DNA of 27,077 nt, taken from positions 1 through 27,077 of the forward strand of contig QHTS01000087.1 in the NCBI GenBank assembly GCA_003220905.1, written 5' to 3'. The notes beneath the pieces were generated by a model, which saw nothing but the letters and a program-made list of their open reading frames with translations, was not told the origin of the DNA and made no database searches. This document shows, in pieces, positions 16,301 through 24,734 of this stretch. This DNA is from Gemmatimonadota bacterium. Lineage in GTDB: Bacteria > Gemmatimonadota > Gemmatimonadetes > Gemmatimonadales > GWC2-71-9. The translations under genes and the position numbers were made by a program. Positions within the stretch are counted from its first letter, which is position 1. The number at the start of each line of letters is the position of its first letter.

Positions 16301-17803
16301 ATGGTTCGCAATACAAGTGTCGCGATCGTCTCGCTGGGCTTGCTCCTCGGGGCGGCAAGCTGTAATAGCTTCTTGACGGGAGACAAGCTGAGCTCGACCC
16401 CGAACCAGCCCGCGAGCGCCTCCCTCCAGCAGCTCTTCATGGGCGTGCAGGCCACGCAGTTCGCGTTGCAGGAAGGCCAGATCCCCATGATGGTGTGCAT
16501 GTGGGTGCAGGCGTGTGGGGCAAGTGGCAACCGCTTTGTCGAGCTGTCGGGGCGCTACAACTTCACCGTGGCCTCGAACGTCGGTGCCAACACGGCAGAC
16601 TGGGCGCTCATATACGACGCTGGCGGTCTTGTGGACATCCACCAGGCTGAGGCGGACGCCCGGACGGCCGGGGATTCGACTTGGCTCGGGATCGCGAAGA
16701 TCTGGGAAGCGCTCACGGTGGGGAGTACGGCCGACCAGTGGGGGAACATTCCGTACTCCCAGATTGCGACCAGCCCCACGCCGGCCGCCGACGACCAGTT
16801 CGCGGTGTACAACGCCGTACAGACCTTGCTCGACGAGGCGATCGCCGAGCTCCGAAACGCGAGCGGGGGCGGCCCTACCACGGCGGACCTCGTGTTCCGG
16901 GGCGACAGGACGAAGTGGATCGCGGTGGCGTACACCCTGAAGGCGCGCTACTTCATGCACACGGCGGAGTCCCTCGGGACGCCCGCTTATCAGAACGCCA
17001 TCACCGCGGCAACGAACGGCATCGGTGACAACACCGGTGCCGGCGATTTCCGTGCGTTCCATTCGTCGGCGCCCGCGGAACGCAACATGTGGGCCCAGTT
17101 CCAGGGGACCTCGTTTGGGAACGACATCAAGGCCGGAAAGACCCTCACCGACATCATGAATGCGCGCAACGATCCGCGATTGCCCGCGTACTTCTGCTTG
17201 AACGGGAACGGCGGATACGGTGGCCAAGACTTCAACGCGCCGCAGCCCGCGGCGACGATATCAGGTTATGGATGCACGCCGGCACCACAGCGGTTCGGCG
17301 ACACGTTCCGGGTGCCCTATGTCACCTATGGCGAGAACGAGCTCATCCTCGCCGAGGCGAACAAGTGCCTTGCGAGCGCGCTGCCATGCAATCACACGAC
17401 GGCTACCGCGACGGCAGGCGATCCCACCGCCCTCACGCACCTGAACAATGAGCGGACGTACGTCAACACCCTCTATCCGGCGACCGCACCTCAGGTTGCG
17501 CTGCCGCCCGTCGGAGCCGTGGTCGGGGCCGCGCTCTTGGACTCGATCATGACCGACAAGTACGTGTTGATGTTCCAGAACATGGAAACGATCATGGATT
17601 ATCGGCGGACCTGCATTCCGACGATCACGCCCGTGGTCGCGGGCAACACCTTGGGATTCAAGAACGTGCCCGGGGAGCTGTTCTTCCCGTTGAGCGAGCT
17701 CGACGCGAACCCGGGCTTGCCGAATCAGAGCACGCGGCTCGCAGCCCACTTCTTCCGGACCCCGGGCGACACGCACGCGTGCACGAACGACGCTGCGCCG
17801 TGA
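16301..17803 (+). CDS. SusD/RagB-family outer-membrane lipoprotein (1)
   Basis: Surface ligand-binding lipoprotein that acts as lid for the preceding SusC barrel; 500 residues. The signal sequence SVAIVSLGLLLGAASC has a lipobox (GAASC), placing the lipidated Cys at about residue 21. Typical SusD features: helical TPR-like stretches (WLGIAKIWEALTVGSTADQW, then GNIPYSQ), DEAIAELRNASGG, VAYTLKARYFMHTAES, FRVPYVTYGENELILAEANK, an MTDKYVLMFQNMETIMDYRR helix and the closing FFPLSELDANPG. Eight cysteines remain after the lipobox, several in close pairs. SD GAGGAG at 16287-16292. It lies 18 bases after susC1, the usual SusC-SusD operon. Confidence 0.92.
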   Translation: MVRNTSVAIVSLGLLLGAASCNSFLTGDKLSSTPNQPASASLQQLFMGVQATQFALQEGQIPMMVCMWVQACGASGNRFVELSGRYNFTVASNVGANTADWALIYDAGGLVDIHQAEADARTAGDSTWLGIAKIWEALTVGSTADQWGNIPYSQIATSPTPAADDQFAVYNAVQTLLDEAIAELRNASGGGPTTADLVFRGDRTKWIAVAYTLKARYFMHTAESLGTPAYQNAITAATNGIGDNTGAGDFRAFHSSAPAERNMWAQFQGTSFGNDIKAGKTLTDIMNARNDPRLPAYFCLNGNGGYGGQDFNAPQPAATISGYGCTPAPQRFGDTFRVPYVTYGENELILAEANKCLASALPCNHTTATATAGDPTALTHLNNERTYVNTLYPATAPQVALPPVGAVVGAALLDSIMTDKYVLMFQNMETIMDYRRTCIPTITPVVAGNTLGFKNVPGELFFPLSELDANPGLPNQSTRLAAHFFRTPGDTHACTNDAAP

Positions 17804-17848
17804 GGCCAGCGGTGCGTGCGTAATCGTACGGGCACTGTTATGATGAAT

Positions 17849-17881
17849 GGGGAGCGAATCCGCGGTCGGGGTTCGCTCCCC
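17849..17881 (+). terminator. hairpin ending the first susCD operon
   Basis: Perfect ten-base arms GGGGAGCGAA (17849-17858) and TTCGCTCCCC (17872-17881) with a 13-base loop, 46 bases after the SusD stop. No T-run follows. It lies just upstream of the next gene, so it could also act as a leader structure. Confidence 0.6.
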
Positions 17882-17916
17882 TACCCATGTAGGAGTCGAG
17901 GCCAAGGCGGGGATCA

Positions 17917-18366
17917 ATGGACTCACGCCGTGCCCTCCTAGTCGCCGGAGTGCTCGCGCAGGTCGGCTGCTACAACTACCTGCCGTTGCGACGGTCGGGT
18001 CTCGTCCCGTCGAGCCACCTGTCAATCACGCTCACCGAGTCCGGCTCGGATGAGCTGGCTCCCTATCTGGGGCCGAACGTGCTCGTGGTCCGCGGGCGCT
18101 ACGTGGGCCCGAACGAGCGCGGCCTTGCGGTCTCGGTGGAGTCCGTGGAGTCGCGCCGGGGGGGCATCGCGCGGTGGGCCGGCGAGACGATCGTCGTACC
18201 TGCGGAGTTCGTACGGGCATTGGAGCAGCGCCAAGGTTCGTGGAGCAAGACGCTCCTGCTCGCCAGCGCGTCGGTAGTAGGGTTCGTGGTGGCCTACGAG
18301 GCACTCGGCCCGGGCTCCAGCGGGGACGTCGCCGGGCGGTCCGGGCCCGGGCCCAGTCGGCACTGA
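17917..18366 (+). CDS. lipoprotein with C-terminal hydrophobic helix, paralogue 1
   Basis: Lipoprotein of 149 residues. Signal RALLVAGVLAQVGC gives a lipidated Cys at about residue 18, followed by YNYLPLRRSGLVPSSHLSIT. The middle has small-beta-domain character (LGPNVLVVRGRYVGPNERGL, then AVSVESVESRRGG, then GETIVVPAEFVRALEQRQ). A hydrophobic helix follows at about 110-130 (TLLLASASVVGFVVAYEALG), then a Gly/Ser/Pro-rich tail. It is clearly paralogous to the next gene: both read GCY-x-Y-x-PL, then (L/V)VRGR-x-VG-x-x-E-x-GL-x-VSV-x-x-VE, then W-x-GE-x-(I/V)-x-(I/V)PA. No named family was recognised. ATG 17917 has only a poor G-rich SD. Confidence 0.7.
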   Translation: MDSRRALLVAGVLAQVGCYNYLPLRRSGLVPSSHLSITLTESGSDELAPYLGPNVLVVRGRYVGPNERGLAVSVESVESRRGGIARWAGETIVVPAEFVRALEQRQGSWSKTLLLASASVVGFVVAYEALGPGSSGDVAGRSGPGPSRH

Positions 18367-18420
18367 AGTGAACGAGCTTGCCACGGCGGGGTATGGAGGA
18401 ACTCATTGGGAGATGTGCGT

Positions 18421-18861
18421 ATGCGCGCCGCAGTCTTCATCGCCGCCTGCTTGACCGCAGGGTGCTACTCTTACACTCCGCTCACGACCACCGACCCTGA
18501 GCCGGGGACATCTCTCGTGACCACCCTTACGGACGACGGGGCGCGTGAGCTGGCCCGCTATCTCGGGTCGGACGTCTTCCTCGTGCGCGGACGCTGTGTG
18601 GGCGGGGACGAGCTCGGCCTGCGCGTGTCGGTCGCCGCGGTGGAGACGAAGGGTGGCGACCTCAAGTTGTGGGGCGGCGAGATCGTCACCATTCCCGCGG
18701 CCGCCATTGCGTCGGTCGAGATCCGGCGCTTCGCCAAGGGGCGGAGCCTCTTGCTCGCCGGTGTCGGCGTGGCGGGCGTGGCTGCGACTACCTTGGCGTT
18801 CTCCTTGACGGGCAGTGGCTCCGCCCCGGGCGCCAAACCGCCGCCACCCCCGCCCAAGTAG
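18421..18861 (+). CDS. lipoprotein with C-terminal hydrophobic helix, paralogue 2
   Basis: Lipoprotein of 146 residues from ATG 18421. Signal MRAAVFIAACLTAGC with lipobox TAGC, then YSYTPLTTTDPEPGTSLVTT. The domain FLVRGRCVGGDELGLRVSVA and VETKGG...WGGEIVTIPAAAI matches the preceding gene. A hydrophobic helix (SLLLAGVGVAGVAATTLAFS) and a tail ending in six prolines and a lysine follow. Start choice is uncertain: an excellent SD (GGAGGA, 18395-18400) is correctly placed for TTG 18406, which would add five residues, while ATG 18421 has GGGAG at 18408-18412. The gene ends seven bases before the convergent gene 18869-19288. Function unknown. Confidence 0.7.
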   Translation: MRAAVFIAACLTAGCYSYTPLTTTDPEPGTSLVTTLTDDGARELARYLGSDVFLVRGRCVGGDELGLRVSVAAVETKGGDLKLWGGEIVTIPAAAIASVEIRRFAKGRSLLLAGVGVAGVAATTLAFSLTGSGSAPGAKPPPPPPK

Positions 18862-18868
18862 CTTCGTC

Positions 18869-19288
18869 CTAGAACACGCCGACGCTCGAGCGGCGCAGGT
18901 CCGTCTCGAGCGTCCATTCGATGTATTGGCCGGGCTGAATCACCAGGGTCTGCGTGCGGGCGTAGTCCGTGCTGCCGATCGGATCGCCAAGCAGTTGCAA
19001 CTCATGCCCCAAGCCGAGCAGCCGGACGGGGATGAAGAACACCCTCGAGGACGATCCGGTTACGGTACCCACCCGCGTTTCCTGGCCGTCATGCAGGACG
19101 TAGACCACCACGTCTAGATAGTTGTGGTTGGTGACGCTGAGGGCGATCTCGCCCTCGGGGACGTCGAACGCGGGCAACCGCTCGGCCTTGTTGCCCCGGT
19201 TGAATACGAAGCAGGCGGGTGAGACAGCGAGCAGCGCGACGAGCGCCGCCCGGAGCCGAAGCACGCGGACCGAGCGCTCGCGGGTCAT
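18869..19288 (-). CDS. lipoprotein of unknown function
   Basis: Minus-strand gene for a 139-residue lipoprotein. N-terminus MTRERSVRVLRLRAALVALL, then AVSPAC, a lipobox-like site with Cys at about residue 26. A compact beta-rich domain follows (EGEIALSVTNHNYLDVVVYV, then GTVTGSSSRVFFIPVRLLGL, then TLVIQPGQYIEWTLETDL), looking like an immunoglobulin-like or transthyretin-like sandwich. The frame stays open far upstream (to 21415), but that part runs antisense to susC2 and is not coding. The start ATG 19288 is chosen because the signal sequence begins there; no SD is obvious. It ends seven bases from the convergent lipoprotein gene. Confidence 0.68.
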   Translation of the reverse strand: MTRERSVRVLRLRAALVALLAVSPACFVFNRGNKAERLPAFDVPEGEIALSVTNHNYLDVVVYVLHDGQETRVGTVTGSSSRVFFIPVRLLGLGHELQLLGDPIGSTDYARTQTLVIQPGQYIEWTLETDLRRSSVGVF

Positions 19289-19702
19289 GCGAGCGAACGT
19301 ATCACGCGCTCGGAACAGGCGGAAGGCGACGCACCAGGCACGTGTGGGCATGACAATTCCCGGACAAACACGCGTCGTCTTTACAGTCCAGATGTTCCGT
19401 TTTGTAACACCACCGAGCTTGCGACTGCTCGTGCCGCGGGACACCTTAGCGAGGCCGTTCCACTCCTCTTCCCCCGTCATTAGGAGAGTGGCATATGCGC
19501 CACGCATGGTCCGCTTGCCGTCCTTCTTGCTCGTCCGCCGTCTCACTCGGAGCGCGATGCAGATGTAGTTGCCGGTAGGCCGTCGGAGCTGGCCTACCGG
19601 ATGCCTGCGCGACCGACTCACCGCAACGCTCCGCGGGTGCTGCAGCGTGTGCCCGCGCCGGCCGGATCCCGTTCCAGGACCCTTTGGATGAGGACACGCT
19701 CC
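19289..19702. other. gap upstream of susC2 with hairpin and candidate promoter
   Basis: About 410 bases without a supportable gene. It holds a candidate plus-strand promoter (TTTACA at 19380-19385, 17-base spacer, TGTAAC at 19403-19408). It also holds a perfect hairpin with arms CCGGTAGGCC (19572-19581) and GGCCTACCGG (19591-19600), which would sit in the susC2 leader about 100 bases before the start. The rest shows nothing recognisable. Confidence 0.45.
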
Positions 19703-22690
19703 ATGAACGCATTTCGCATTCGCCAATTCCTCGGCAGCGCGGCAGCGATCCTGTTGCTCGCAGCGGTTGTCGCCGAGCCGGTGCAGGCGCAGCGCGGCAC
19801 AGTCGCTGGGCAGGTGACGGACAAGTCGAACCAGCCGGTGTCGGGCGCCTCGGTGATCATCATCGGCACCAGCCTCCAGGGGCGCACGACCCGCGAAGGC
19901 CGCTTCACGCTCACGAACGTGCCGGCGGGCCAGTACCAGGTCCAAGTCCGGCTGATCGGCTACGCGACCGCGACGAGCCCGGTCACCGTGGCCGCTGGTC
20001 AGACCGCGACAGCCGACTTCGTGCTCACCGCGGCTGCCGTGCCGCTCGATGTGGTCATCGTGTCGGCCACGGGACAGGAACAGCTCAAGCGCGAGAGCGG
20101 CAGCAACGTGGGGACGATCGACGCGGCCACCGTCGCGCAGGCCGCCTTGCCGACCAACGCCGCAGATCTCCTCAACTCCCGCGTGCCGGGCGTGGAGGTG
20201 ATGCAAAGCGGCGGGACCACCGGGACCGGGTCCCGCATCCGGATCCGGGGCGCGACCAGCCTCTCGCTCCGTAATGAGCCGATCATCGTCGTGGACGGCG
20301 TGCGCGTGGACAACGTCCCGAACGCCGACGGCGGACTGGGCGCGGCGGGCGGGCAGGCGCCGTCGCGTCTCAACGATCTCAACCCGGAGGACTGGGAGTC
20401 GGTGGAAGTGGTCAAGGGTCCGTCCGCGGCGGCGCTGTACGGTACCGACGCGGCCAACGGCGTGATCCAGATCCGAACCAAGCAAGGGCGGCCCGGGCCC
20501 ACGAAGTGGAGTGGATATCTCGAAGGCGCCGTGCTGAACGACCCGACTCAATGGCCGGCGAACTATTTCTCCCGCGGGAGCAACGGCAGGTCCTGCCGCC
20601 TTACGTCCCAGGCCTTGGGAAGCTGCACGGTGGTCGCCGTGGACAGCTTCAACCCGCTCGAGCAGAACTCGCCGTTCCGGCAGGGGGTGCGCCAACAGTA
20701 CGGTGTGAACGTCTCGGGGGGCAACGAGGCCACCACGTTCTACGTGTCCGGGGATTTCCAGCGTGAGAAGGGCATCTTCGAGTCGAACGACCTCAAGAAG
20801 ACCAACCTGCGCGTCAACCTGCACAACCAGATCAGCCAGCTGATGGATCTGTCGGTCACGAGCGCCTACGTGTCGAGCGATCTGGCGCTCCCACAGAACG
20901 ACAATAACTCCTTCGGGATCCTCCCGAGCGGGCTGCTCGGGTTCGCGTTCGACACGGCCGCGCCCCTCGCGAACGTGCCGAATCCACGAGGCGGGTACCG
21001 ATTCCTCACGCCGGCACAGGCCACCGCTATTTCCGCCACCCAGCGCATCGAGCGCTTCACGGGTGGCCTGAACCTCAACTTTCGGCCGTGGAGCTTCCTC
21101 TCGGTGCGCGGCACCGCGGGCTACGACGTGAACAACCAAGGCGACAACTTCCTGAACCCCCCCAGCGTGAACCCCTTCGATCTCGAGGGGAGCGCGTTCG
21201 GGTACCGCGCGCAGGTCCGCACCTACTCGGCGAACCTGTCGTCGACGGGGTCGTTCCGCCTGTCGCCGGTGGTGACGTCGAACACGACGGTGGGGGTGCA
21301 GTACACTAAGAACATCTTCGAACAGATTCGGGCGTCCGGTCGACGGATTGTCACGGGAACCGGTGGGGTAGGCGGGGTGGTCATCCCGGCGGCGAGCGAT
21401 TCCATCGCGCCGCAAGTCACGCTGGGCGGCTACGTCGAAGAGCAGATTGGCATCCGCGACCGGGTGTACCTCACCGGGGCGCTGCGTGCCGACAAGAACT
21501 CAGCATTCGGCACGGAGTTCAGCAATATCCTGTACCCGAAGCTCTCCGGTTCGTGGGTGATCTCGGAGGAGCCGTTTTTCCCGCGCCTGAGCTGGCTGTC
21601 TAGCCTCCGGCTGCGGGCCGCGTGGGGCGGGTCCGGCCGGGCGCCGGGAACGCTCGATGCCCAGCGGTTCTTCGTGCCCGTCGCGGTGGCGGCGGACGGC
21701 AGCGACTTGCCCGGGGTCACGATCGGTGGGGTCGGGAATGCGGGCCTCAAGCCGGAGCGGACCCGGGAAATCGAGACCGGGTTCGACGCGGACTTCGCGC
21801 AGCAGCGGATCCACTTCGAGGCCACGTATTACGACAAGGACTCGAAAGACGCTCTGGTCGCGGTCCCGATCGCGGGGTCGGCGGGTGAAAGCTTCACCCG
21901 GCTGGACAACCTCGGCGAGGTGAGCAATAAGGGCGTGGAGTTCCTCCTCTCGGCCCAGGTGATCAATACGCCGAGCCTCTCCTGGAGCGTGACCGCGAGC
22001 GCGTGGGGGAACAAGAACCGCGTCCTCGCCACCGACGCGGACAGCACGCCGATCATCTTCGGCCTGGGCGGCTCGACGCAGCGCCACCAGGTCGGGTACC
22101 CGGCAGGCGGCTATTGGGGCACGTCCTACACCGCCCGGGATCTCAACGGCGATGGGTTGATCGATCCCATCGCCGAGATCACCCTGGGCGATTCGGACAC
22201 GTTCCAGGGCTCGTCGGTCCCGACGCGCGGCCTGTCGATCTCCACGGAAGTCAATTTCCTGCGGCATTTCAGCCTGCACGGCCTGCTCGACGGCCGCTGG
22301 GGCGGCAAGCTCGACAACAGCACCGAGCAGTTCCGTTGCTTGTTCTCGATCTGCCGAGGCCTTCGCGTTCCGAGCTCGTCGCTCGAGGAGAAGGCGGCAG
22401 CGGCCTCCGCGCTGTTCTACGGGCTTGAGACCGGATATTTCGAGGATGCGGGCTTCCTGAAGCTGCGCGAACTGTCCCTGACCTACTTCGCTCCCGCGAT
22501 GTGGGCCTCCCGCATCGGAGCCAGCGCACTCAGCCTGACCATATCGGGTCGCAACCTGGCGACGTGGACGAATTACAAGGGCCCTGATCCCGAGGTGAGT
22601 CAGTCGGGGCAGTTCAACTTCAGCGTCGCCGACTTCCTGACGCAACCGCCGGTGCGGTCGTTCGTCGCCCGCGTCAACGTGACCTACTGA
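19703..22690 (+). CDS. SusC/RagA-family TonB-dependent outer-membrane receptor (2)
   Basis: Second SusC-type transporter, 995 residues from ATG 19703 (GAGGA SD at 19690-19694; an in-frame ATG at 19688 is less likely). Signal peptide about 1-30 (ILLLAAVVAEPVQAQ). Regulatory-like beta domain at about 33-112 (GTVAGQVTDKSNQPVSGASV, then EGRFTLTNVPAGQYQVQVRL). The plug follows with GSRIRIRGATSLSLRNEPII, VVDGVRVDN, VEVVKGPSAAALYGTDAANG and VIQIRTKQGRPG. The barrel holds YFEDAGFLKLRELSLTYFAP, LTISGRNLATWTNYKGPDPE and the final SFVARVNVTY. It has only four cysteines, in two pairs. Next is its SusD partner. It is clearly distinct from susC1, so probably has another substrate. Confidence 0.93.
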   Translation: MNAFRIRQFLGSAAAILLLAAVVAEPVQAQRGTVAGQVTDKSNQPVSGASVIIIGTSLQGRTTREGRFTLTNVPAGQYQVQVRLIGYATATSPVTVAAGQTATADFVLTAAAVPLDVVIVSATGQEQLKRESGSNVGTIDAATVAQAALPTNAADLLNSRVPGVEVMQSGGTTGTGSRIRIRGATSLSLRNEPIIVVDGVRVDNVPNADGGLGAAGGQAPSRLNDLNPEDWESVEVVKGPSAAALYGTDAANGVIQIRTKQGRPGPTKWSGYLEGAVLNDPTQWPANYFSRGSNGRSCRLTSQALGSCTVVAVDSFNPLEQNSPFRQGVRQQYGVNVSGGNEATTFYVSGDFQREKGIFESNDLKKTNLRVNLHNQISQLMDLSVTSAYVSSDLALPQNDNNSFGILPSGLLGFAFDTAAPLANVPNPRGGYRFLTPAQATAISATQRIERFTGGLNLNFRPWSFLSVRGTAGYDVNNQGDNFLNPPSVNPFDLEGSAFGYRAQVRTYSANLSSTGSFRLSPVVTSNTTVGVQYTKNIFEQIRASGRRIVTGTGGVGGVVIPAASDSIAPQVTLGGYVEEQIGIRDRVYLTGALRADKNSAFGTEFSNILYPKLSGSWVISEEPFFPRLSWLSSLRLRAAWGGSGRAPGTLDAQRFFVPVAVAADGSDLPGVTIGGVGNAGLKPERTREIETGFDADFAQQRIHFEATYYDKDSKDALVAVPIAGSAGESFTRLDNLGEVSNKGVEFLLSAQVINTPSLSWSVTASAWGNKNRVLATDADSTPIIFGLGGSTQRHQVGYPAGGYWGTSYTARDLNGDGLIDPIAEITLGDSDTFQGSSVPTRGLSISTEVNFLRHFSLHGLLDGRWGGKLDNSTEQFRCLFSICRGLRVPSSSLEEKAAAASALFYGLETGYFEDAGFLKLRELSLTYFAPAMWASRIGASALSLTISGRNLATWTNYKGPDPEVSQSGQFNFSVADFLTQPPVRSFVARVNVTY

Positions 22691-22706
22691 GCCCGAGGAG
22701 AACGCC

Positions 22707-24149
22707 ATGAAGCATACAGCCAAGCTGTTCGCGCTCCTGGTGGTCACGCTGGTGACGGCACAGGGCGGCTGCAACGACCCGCTGCGCGTGCACATTTCCG
22801 ACATCGTCCCTCCCGGTTCGCTCACGGATACGGCGGCGCTCGCCACGCTGCGCGCCGGCGCGATCGGCGACTTTTCCATCGCCTACAGCGGCGACCACCC
22901 GGACGGATCGGGGGGAACCGGGGAGGGCGTGATCATGTACGGCGGCCTCCTGGCCGACGAGTGGATCAACTCGGAGACGTTCCCGACCCGCATCGAGGTG
23001 GATGCGCGCCAGACCAGTCCGGCGGGGGGGTTGACGACGACCAACGCGGACGTGGACCTGTGGTATCGCCTGCTGCATCAGGCTCGCAACTCGGCGGAGA
23101 AAGCCGCCGCGCGGTACGCGGCGTTGCGCCCGGAGGATCTCGGACATTCCGAGGTGCTGAACCTCGCGGGCTACACGTACCTGTTCTTCGTGGAAACGTA
23201 CTGCTCAGGAGTTCCGGTGAGCCATCTGGACCCCGCTACGGGAAAGATCGCGTATGGGGTGCCGCTCACCACCAGGCAGCTCATCGATACGGCGATCGTG
23301 CGATTCGACGCGGCGACGGCCGCCGCGAACTTGGACACAGTGTCGGCGAACGCGACCCGGAAGGCGGTGATGTTGAATCTCGCGGCCGTCGGCAAGGCCC
23401 GGGCGCTGGTCGACAGTGGTAACTTCGCCGCCGCCGCTGCCGTCGTCGCTGGAGTGCCGACCAACTTCGCCTACCTGAGCGAGCACTCCGAGATCACCGA
23501 CTTCGAGAACAACGGGGTGTTCAACGGCAACCTCTTCGACGCACGGTACTCCGTCGCCGACCAGGAAGGCGTGAACGGGTTCGCGTTCGTGTCGTCACCG
23601 GATCCCCGGACCACCTCGTTCCCGGCGGGCGACGGCTTCGATCAGGCTACGCCGCTGGAAGCCACGTTGCGCTACGGCGACCGCAAGGCGCCGATCACCC
23701 TCGCGACCGGCGTGGAGGCGCGCCTGATCGAGGCAGAGGCTGCCCTGAGTGCGGGAAACATCCCGGGGTACTTTACCGCGCTGAACCAGCCGCGCCAGAA
23801 TCCGGCCGACCGGGCGTACTTCAACCCCAACCCGTTCAACCGCACCGAGCCGCTCACGGCGGCGATCCCCCAGATGCCGGACTTGACGGCGACCGACACG
23901 ACGAACGCCGGCGGGGCCGTGAACCTCCTGTTCAACGAGCGGGCGCGCTGGTTATGGCTCACGGCGCACCGTTTGGGAGACCTGCGACGTTTGATCCGGC
24001 AGTACGGGCGGCTCCCAAACACGGTCTTCCCGACCGGGCCCTACTTCAAGGTGAATTTTACGGACTACGGCAACGACGTGAACATCCCCGTTCCGATCAC
24101 GGAGCGGAACAACCCCAACTTCACGGCCTGCCTGAATCGGGACCCCTAA
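22707..24149 (+). CDS. SusD/RagB-family outer-membrane lipoprotein (2)
   Basis: Partner lipoprotein of susC2, 480 residues. Signal LFALLVVTLVTAQGGC with the lipidated Cys at about residue 22. SusD-like helical content: VDLWYRLLHQARNSAEKAAA, LNLAGYTYLFFVETYCSGVP, RKAVMLNLAAVGKARALVDS, EARLIEAEAALSAGNIPGYF, and NLLFNERARWLWLTAHRLGD with LRRLIRQYGR, the C-terminal block of RagB/SusD-like proteins. It closes with the conserved IPVPITERNNPNF. SD GAGGAG at 22695-22700; 16 bases after susC2. More divergent than SusD1, closer to the RagB-like branch. Confidence 0.9.
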   Translation: MKHTAKLFALLVVTLVTAQGGCNDPLRVHISDIVPPGSLTDTAALATLRAGAIGDFSIAYSGDHPDGSGGTGEGVIMYGGLLADEWINSETFPTRIEVDARQTSPAGGLTTTNADVDLWYRLLHQARNSAEKAAARYAALRPEDLGHSEVLNLAGYTYLFFVETYCSGVPVSHLDPATGKIAYGVPLTTRQLIDTAIVRFDAATAAANLDTVSANATRKAVMLNLAAVGKARALVDSGNFAAAAAVVAGVPTNFAYLSEHSEITDFENNGVFNGNLFDARYSVADQEGVNGFAFVSSPDPRTTSFPAGDGFDQATPLEATLRYGDRKAPITLATGVEARLIEAEAALSAGNIPGYFTALNQPRQNPADRAYFNPNPFNRTEPLTAAIPQMPDLTATDTTNAGGAVNLLFNERARWLWLTAHRLGDLRRLIRQYGRLPNTVFPTGPYFKVNFTDYGNDVNIPVPITERNNPNFTACLNRDP

Positions 24150-24185
24150 GAGCGCCAGTCGCTCACGGGGATGGGAGGAAGCAGA

Positions 24186-24212
24186 GGGAGGGAGCGTCGG
24201 CGGCTCCCTCCC
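24186..24212 (+). terminator. Rho-independent-type terminator of the second susCD operon
   Basis: Perfect ten-base arms GGGAGGGAGC (24186-24195) and GCTCCCTCCC (24203-24212), seven-base loop, followed by TTGCTGTTT. It lies between convergent genes and may serve both, though the T-rich side suits the plus strand. Confidence 0.75.
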
Positions 24213-24219
24213 TTGCTGT

Positions 24220-24645
24220 TTACGACCGGCCGTCCTTGGTCTTGATCAGAATCACACCGCTCACGGAATTCGTCCCGTAGTAGGTCGTCCCCTCGATGCC
24301 GTCGTAGATATAGATCAAGAGAATCGACTGGGCGTCGATGTCTTCGAGCGCCCGGAAATCCGGGAGGCGGACGCCGTCGAGCAGAATCGCGGGAGAGTCG
24401 TCGAGATAGAAGCTCGCCCGGCCGCGCCGCCCGAGGCTTGCAGGACGGCCGTTACGGTCGTCCTGGGCTTGCAGCATCGGCGCGTGCCGCTTCAACACCT
24501 GCCACGCCGTGTGCGCCCCCGACTTCTCGATCTCCTCGGCGGTGATCGTGAACGTCCCGGCGGGCACGTCACGCTTCGTGCCGTGCTGGGCCGCCGGGCC
24601 GCATCCGAGCAACACAACAACGAGCGACGCGGTGAGCGCCTTCAT
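24220..24645 (-). CDS. lipoprotein with stand-alone TonB-receptor plug-like domain
   Basis: Minus-strand gene for a 141-residue lipoprotein. Signal MKALTASLVVVLLGC with Cys at about residue 15. The mature protein looks like an isolated SusC/RagA plug: GTFTITAEEIEKSGAHTAWQ with VLKRHAP (the N-terminal plug helix), ASFYLDDSPAILLDGVRLPD (the V/L-DG-V motif), IDAQSILLIYIYDGIEGTTY and YGTNSVSGVILIKTKDG, which is the plug's closing signature. No barrel follows; the frame ends four residues later. Start ATG 24645 has SD GGGAGG at 24656-24651. Possible minus-strand promoter: TTGACG 24696-24691, TATAGA 24670-24665, with a long 20-base spacer. It converges on the susCD2 operon. Confidence 0.75.
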   Translation of the reverse strand: MKALTASLVVVLLGCGPAAQHGTKRDVPAGTFTITAEEIEKSGAHTAWQVLKRHAPMLQAQDDRNGRPASLGRRGRASFYLDDSPAILLDGVRLPDFRALEDIDAQSILLIYIYDGIEGTTYYGTNSVSGVILIKTKDGRS

Positions 24646-24721
24646 GGAGGCCTCCCGTTTCAACTCTATACTCATGCCCCCCGCCACGAGCGTCAAGGTA
24701 TCGGGCGCGTTCGGCCGCGTG

Positions 24722-24734
24722 TATCTTCGCGGCG
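24722..24734 (+). promoter_or_regulatory. possible -10 box of a leaderless transcript
   Basis: TATCTT at 24722-24727 lies seven bases before the ATG of the TPM gene, which has no SD. A -10 element at this distance would put transcription start on or near the ATG. No good -35 was found. Confidence 0.3.

Noticed and set aside
14936..17227. 763-codon minus-strand open frame across susC1/susD1
   Set aside because: Antisense shadow typical of high-GC coding DNA; no domains, while the plus strand encodes clear SusC and SusD families.
19289..21415. Long minus-strand open frame extending upstream of the lipoprotein at 18869-19288
   Set aside because: It runs antisense to susC2, has Arg/His/Pro-rich composition without domains, and the recognisable signal sequence starts at 19288.
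12962..24149. Polysaccharide utilisation locus
   Set aside because: Two SusC/SusD pairs are present but no glycoside hydrolase, polysaccharide lyase, sulfatase or hybrid sensor lies nearby, so glycan use cannot be claimed.
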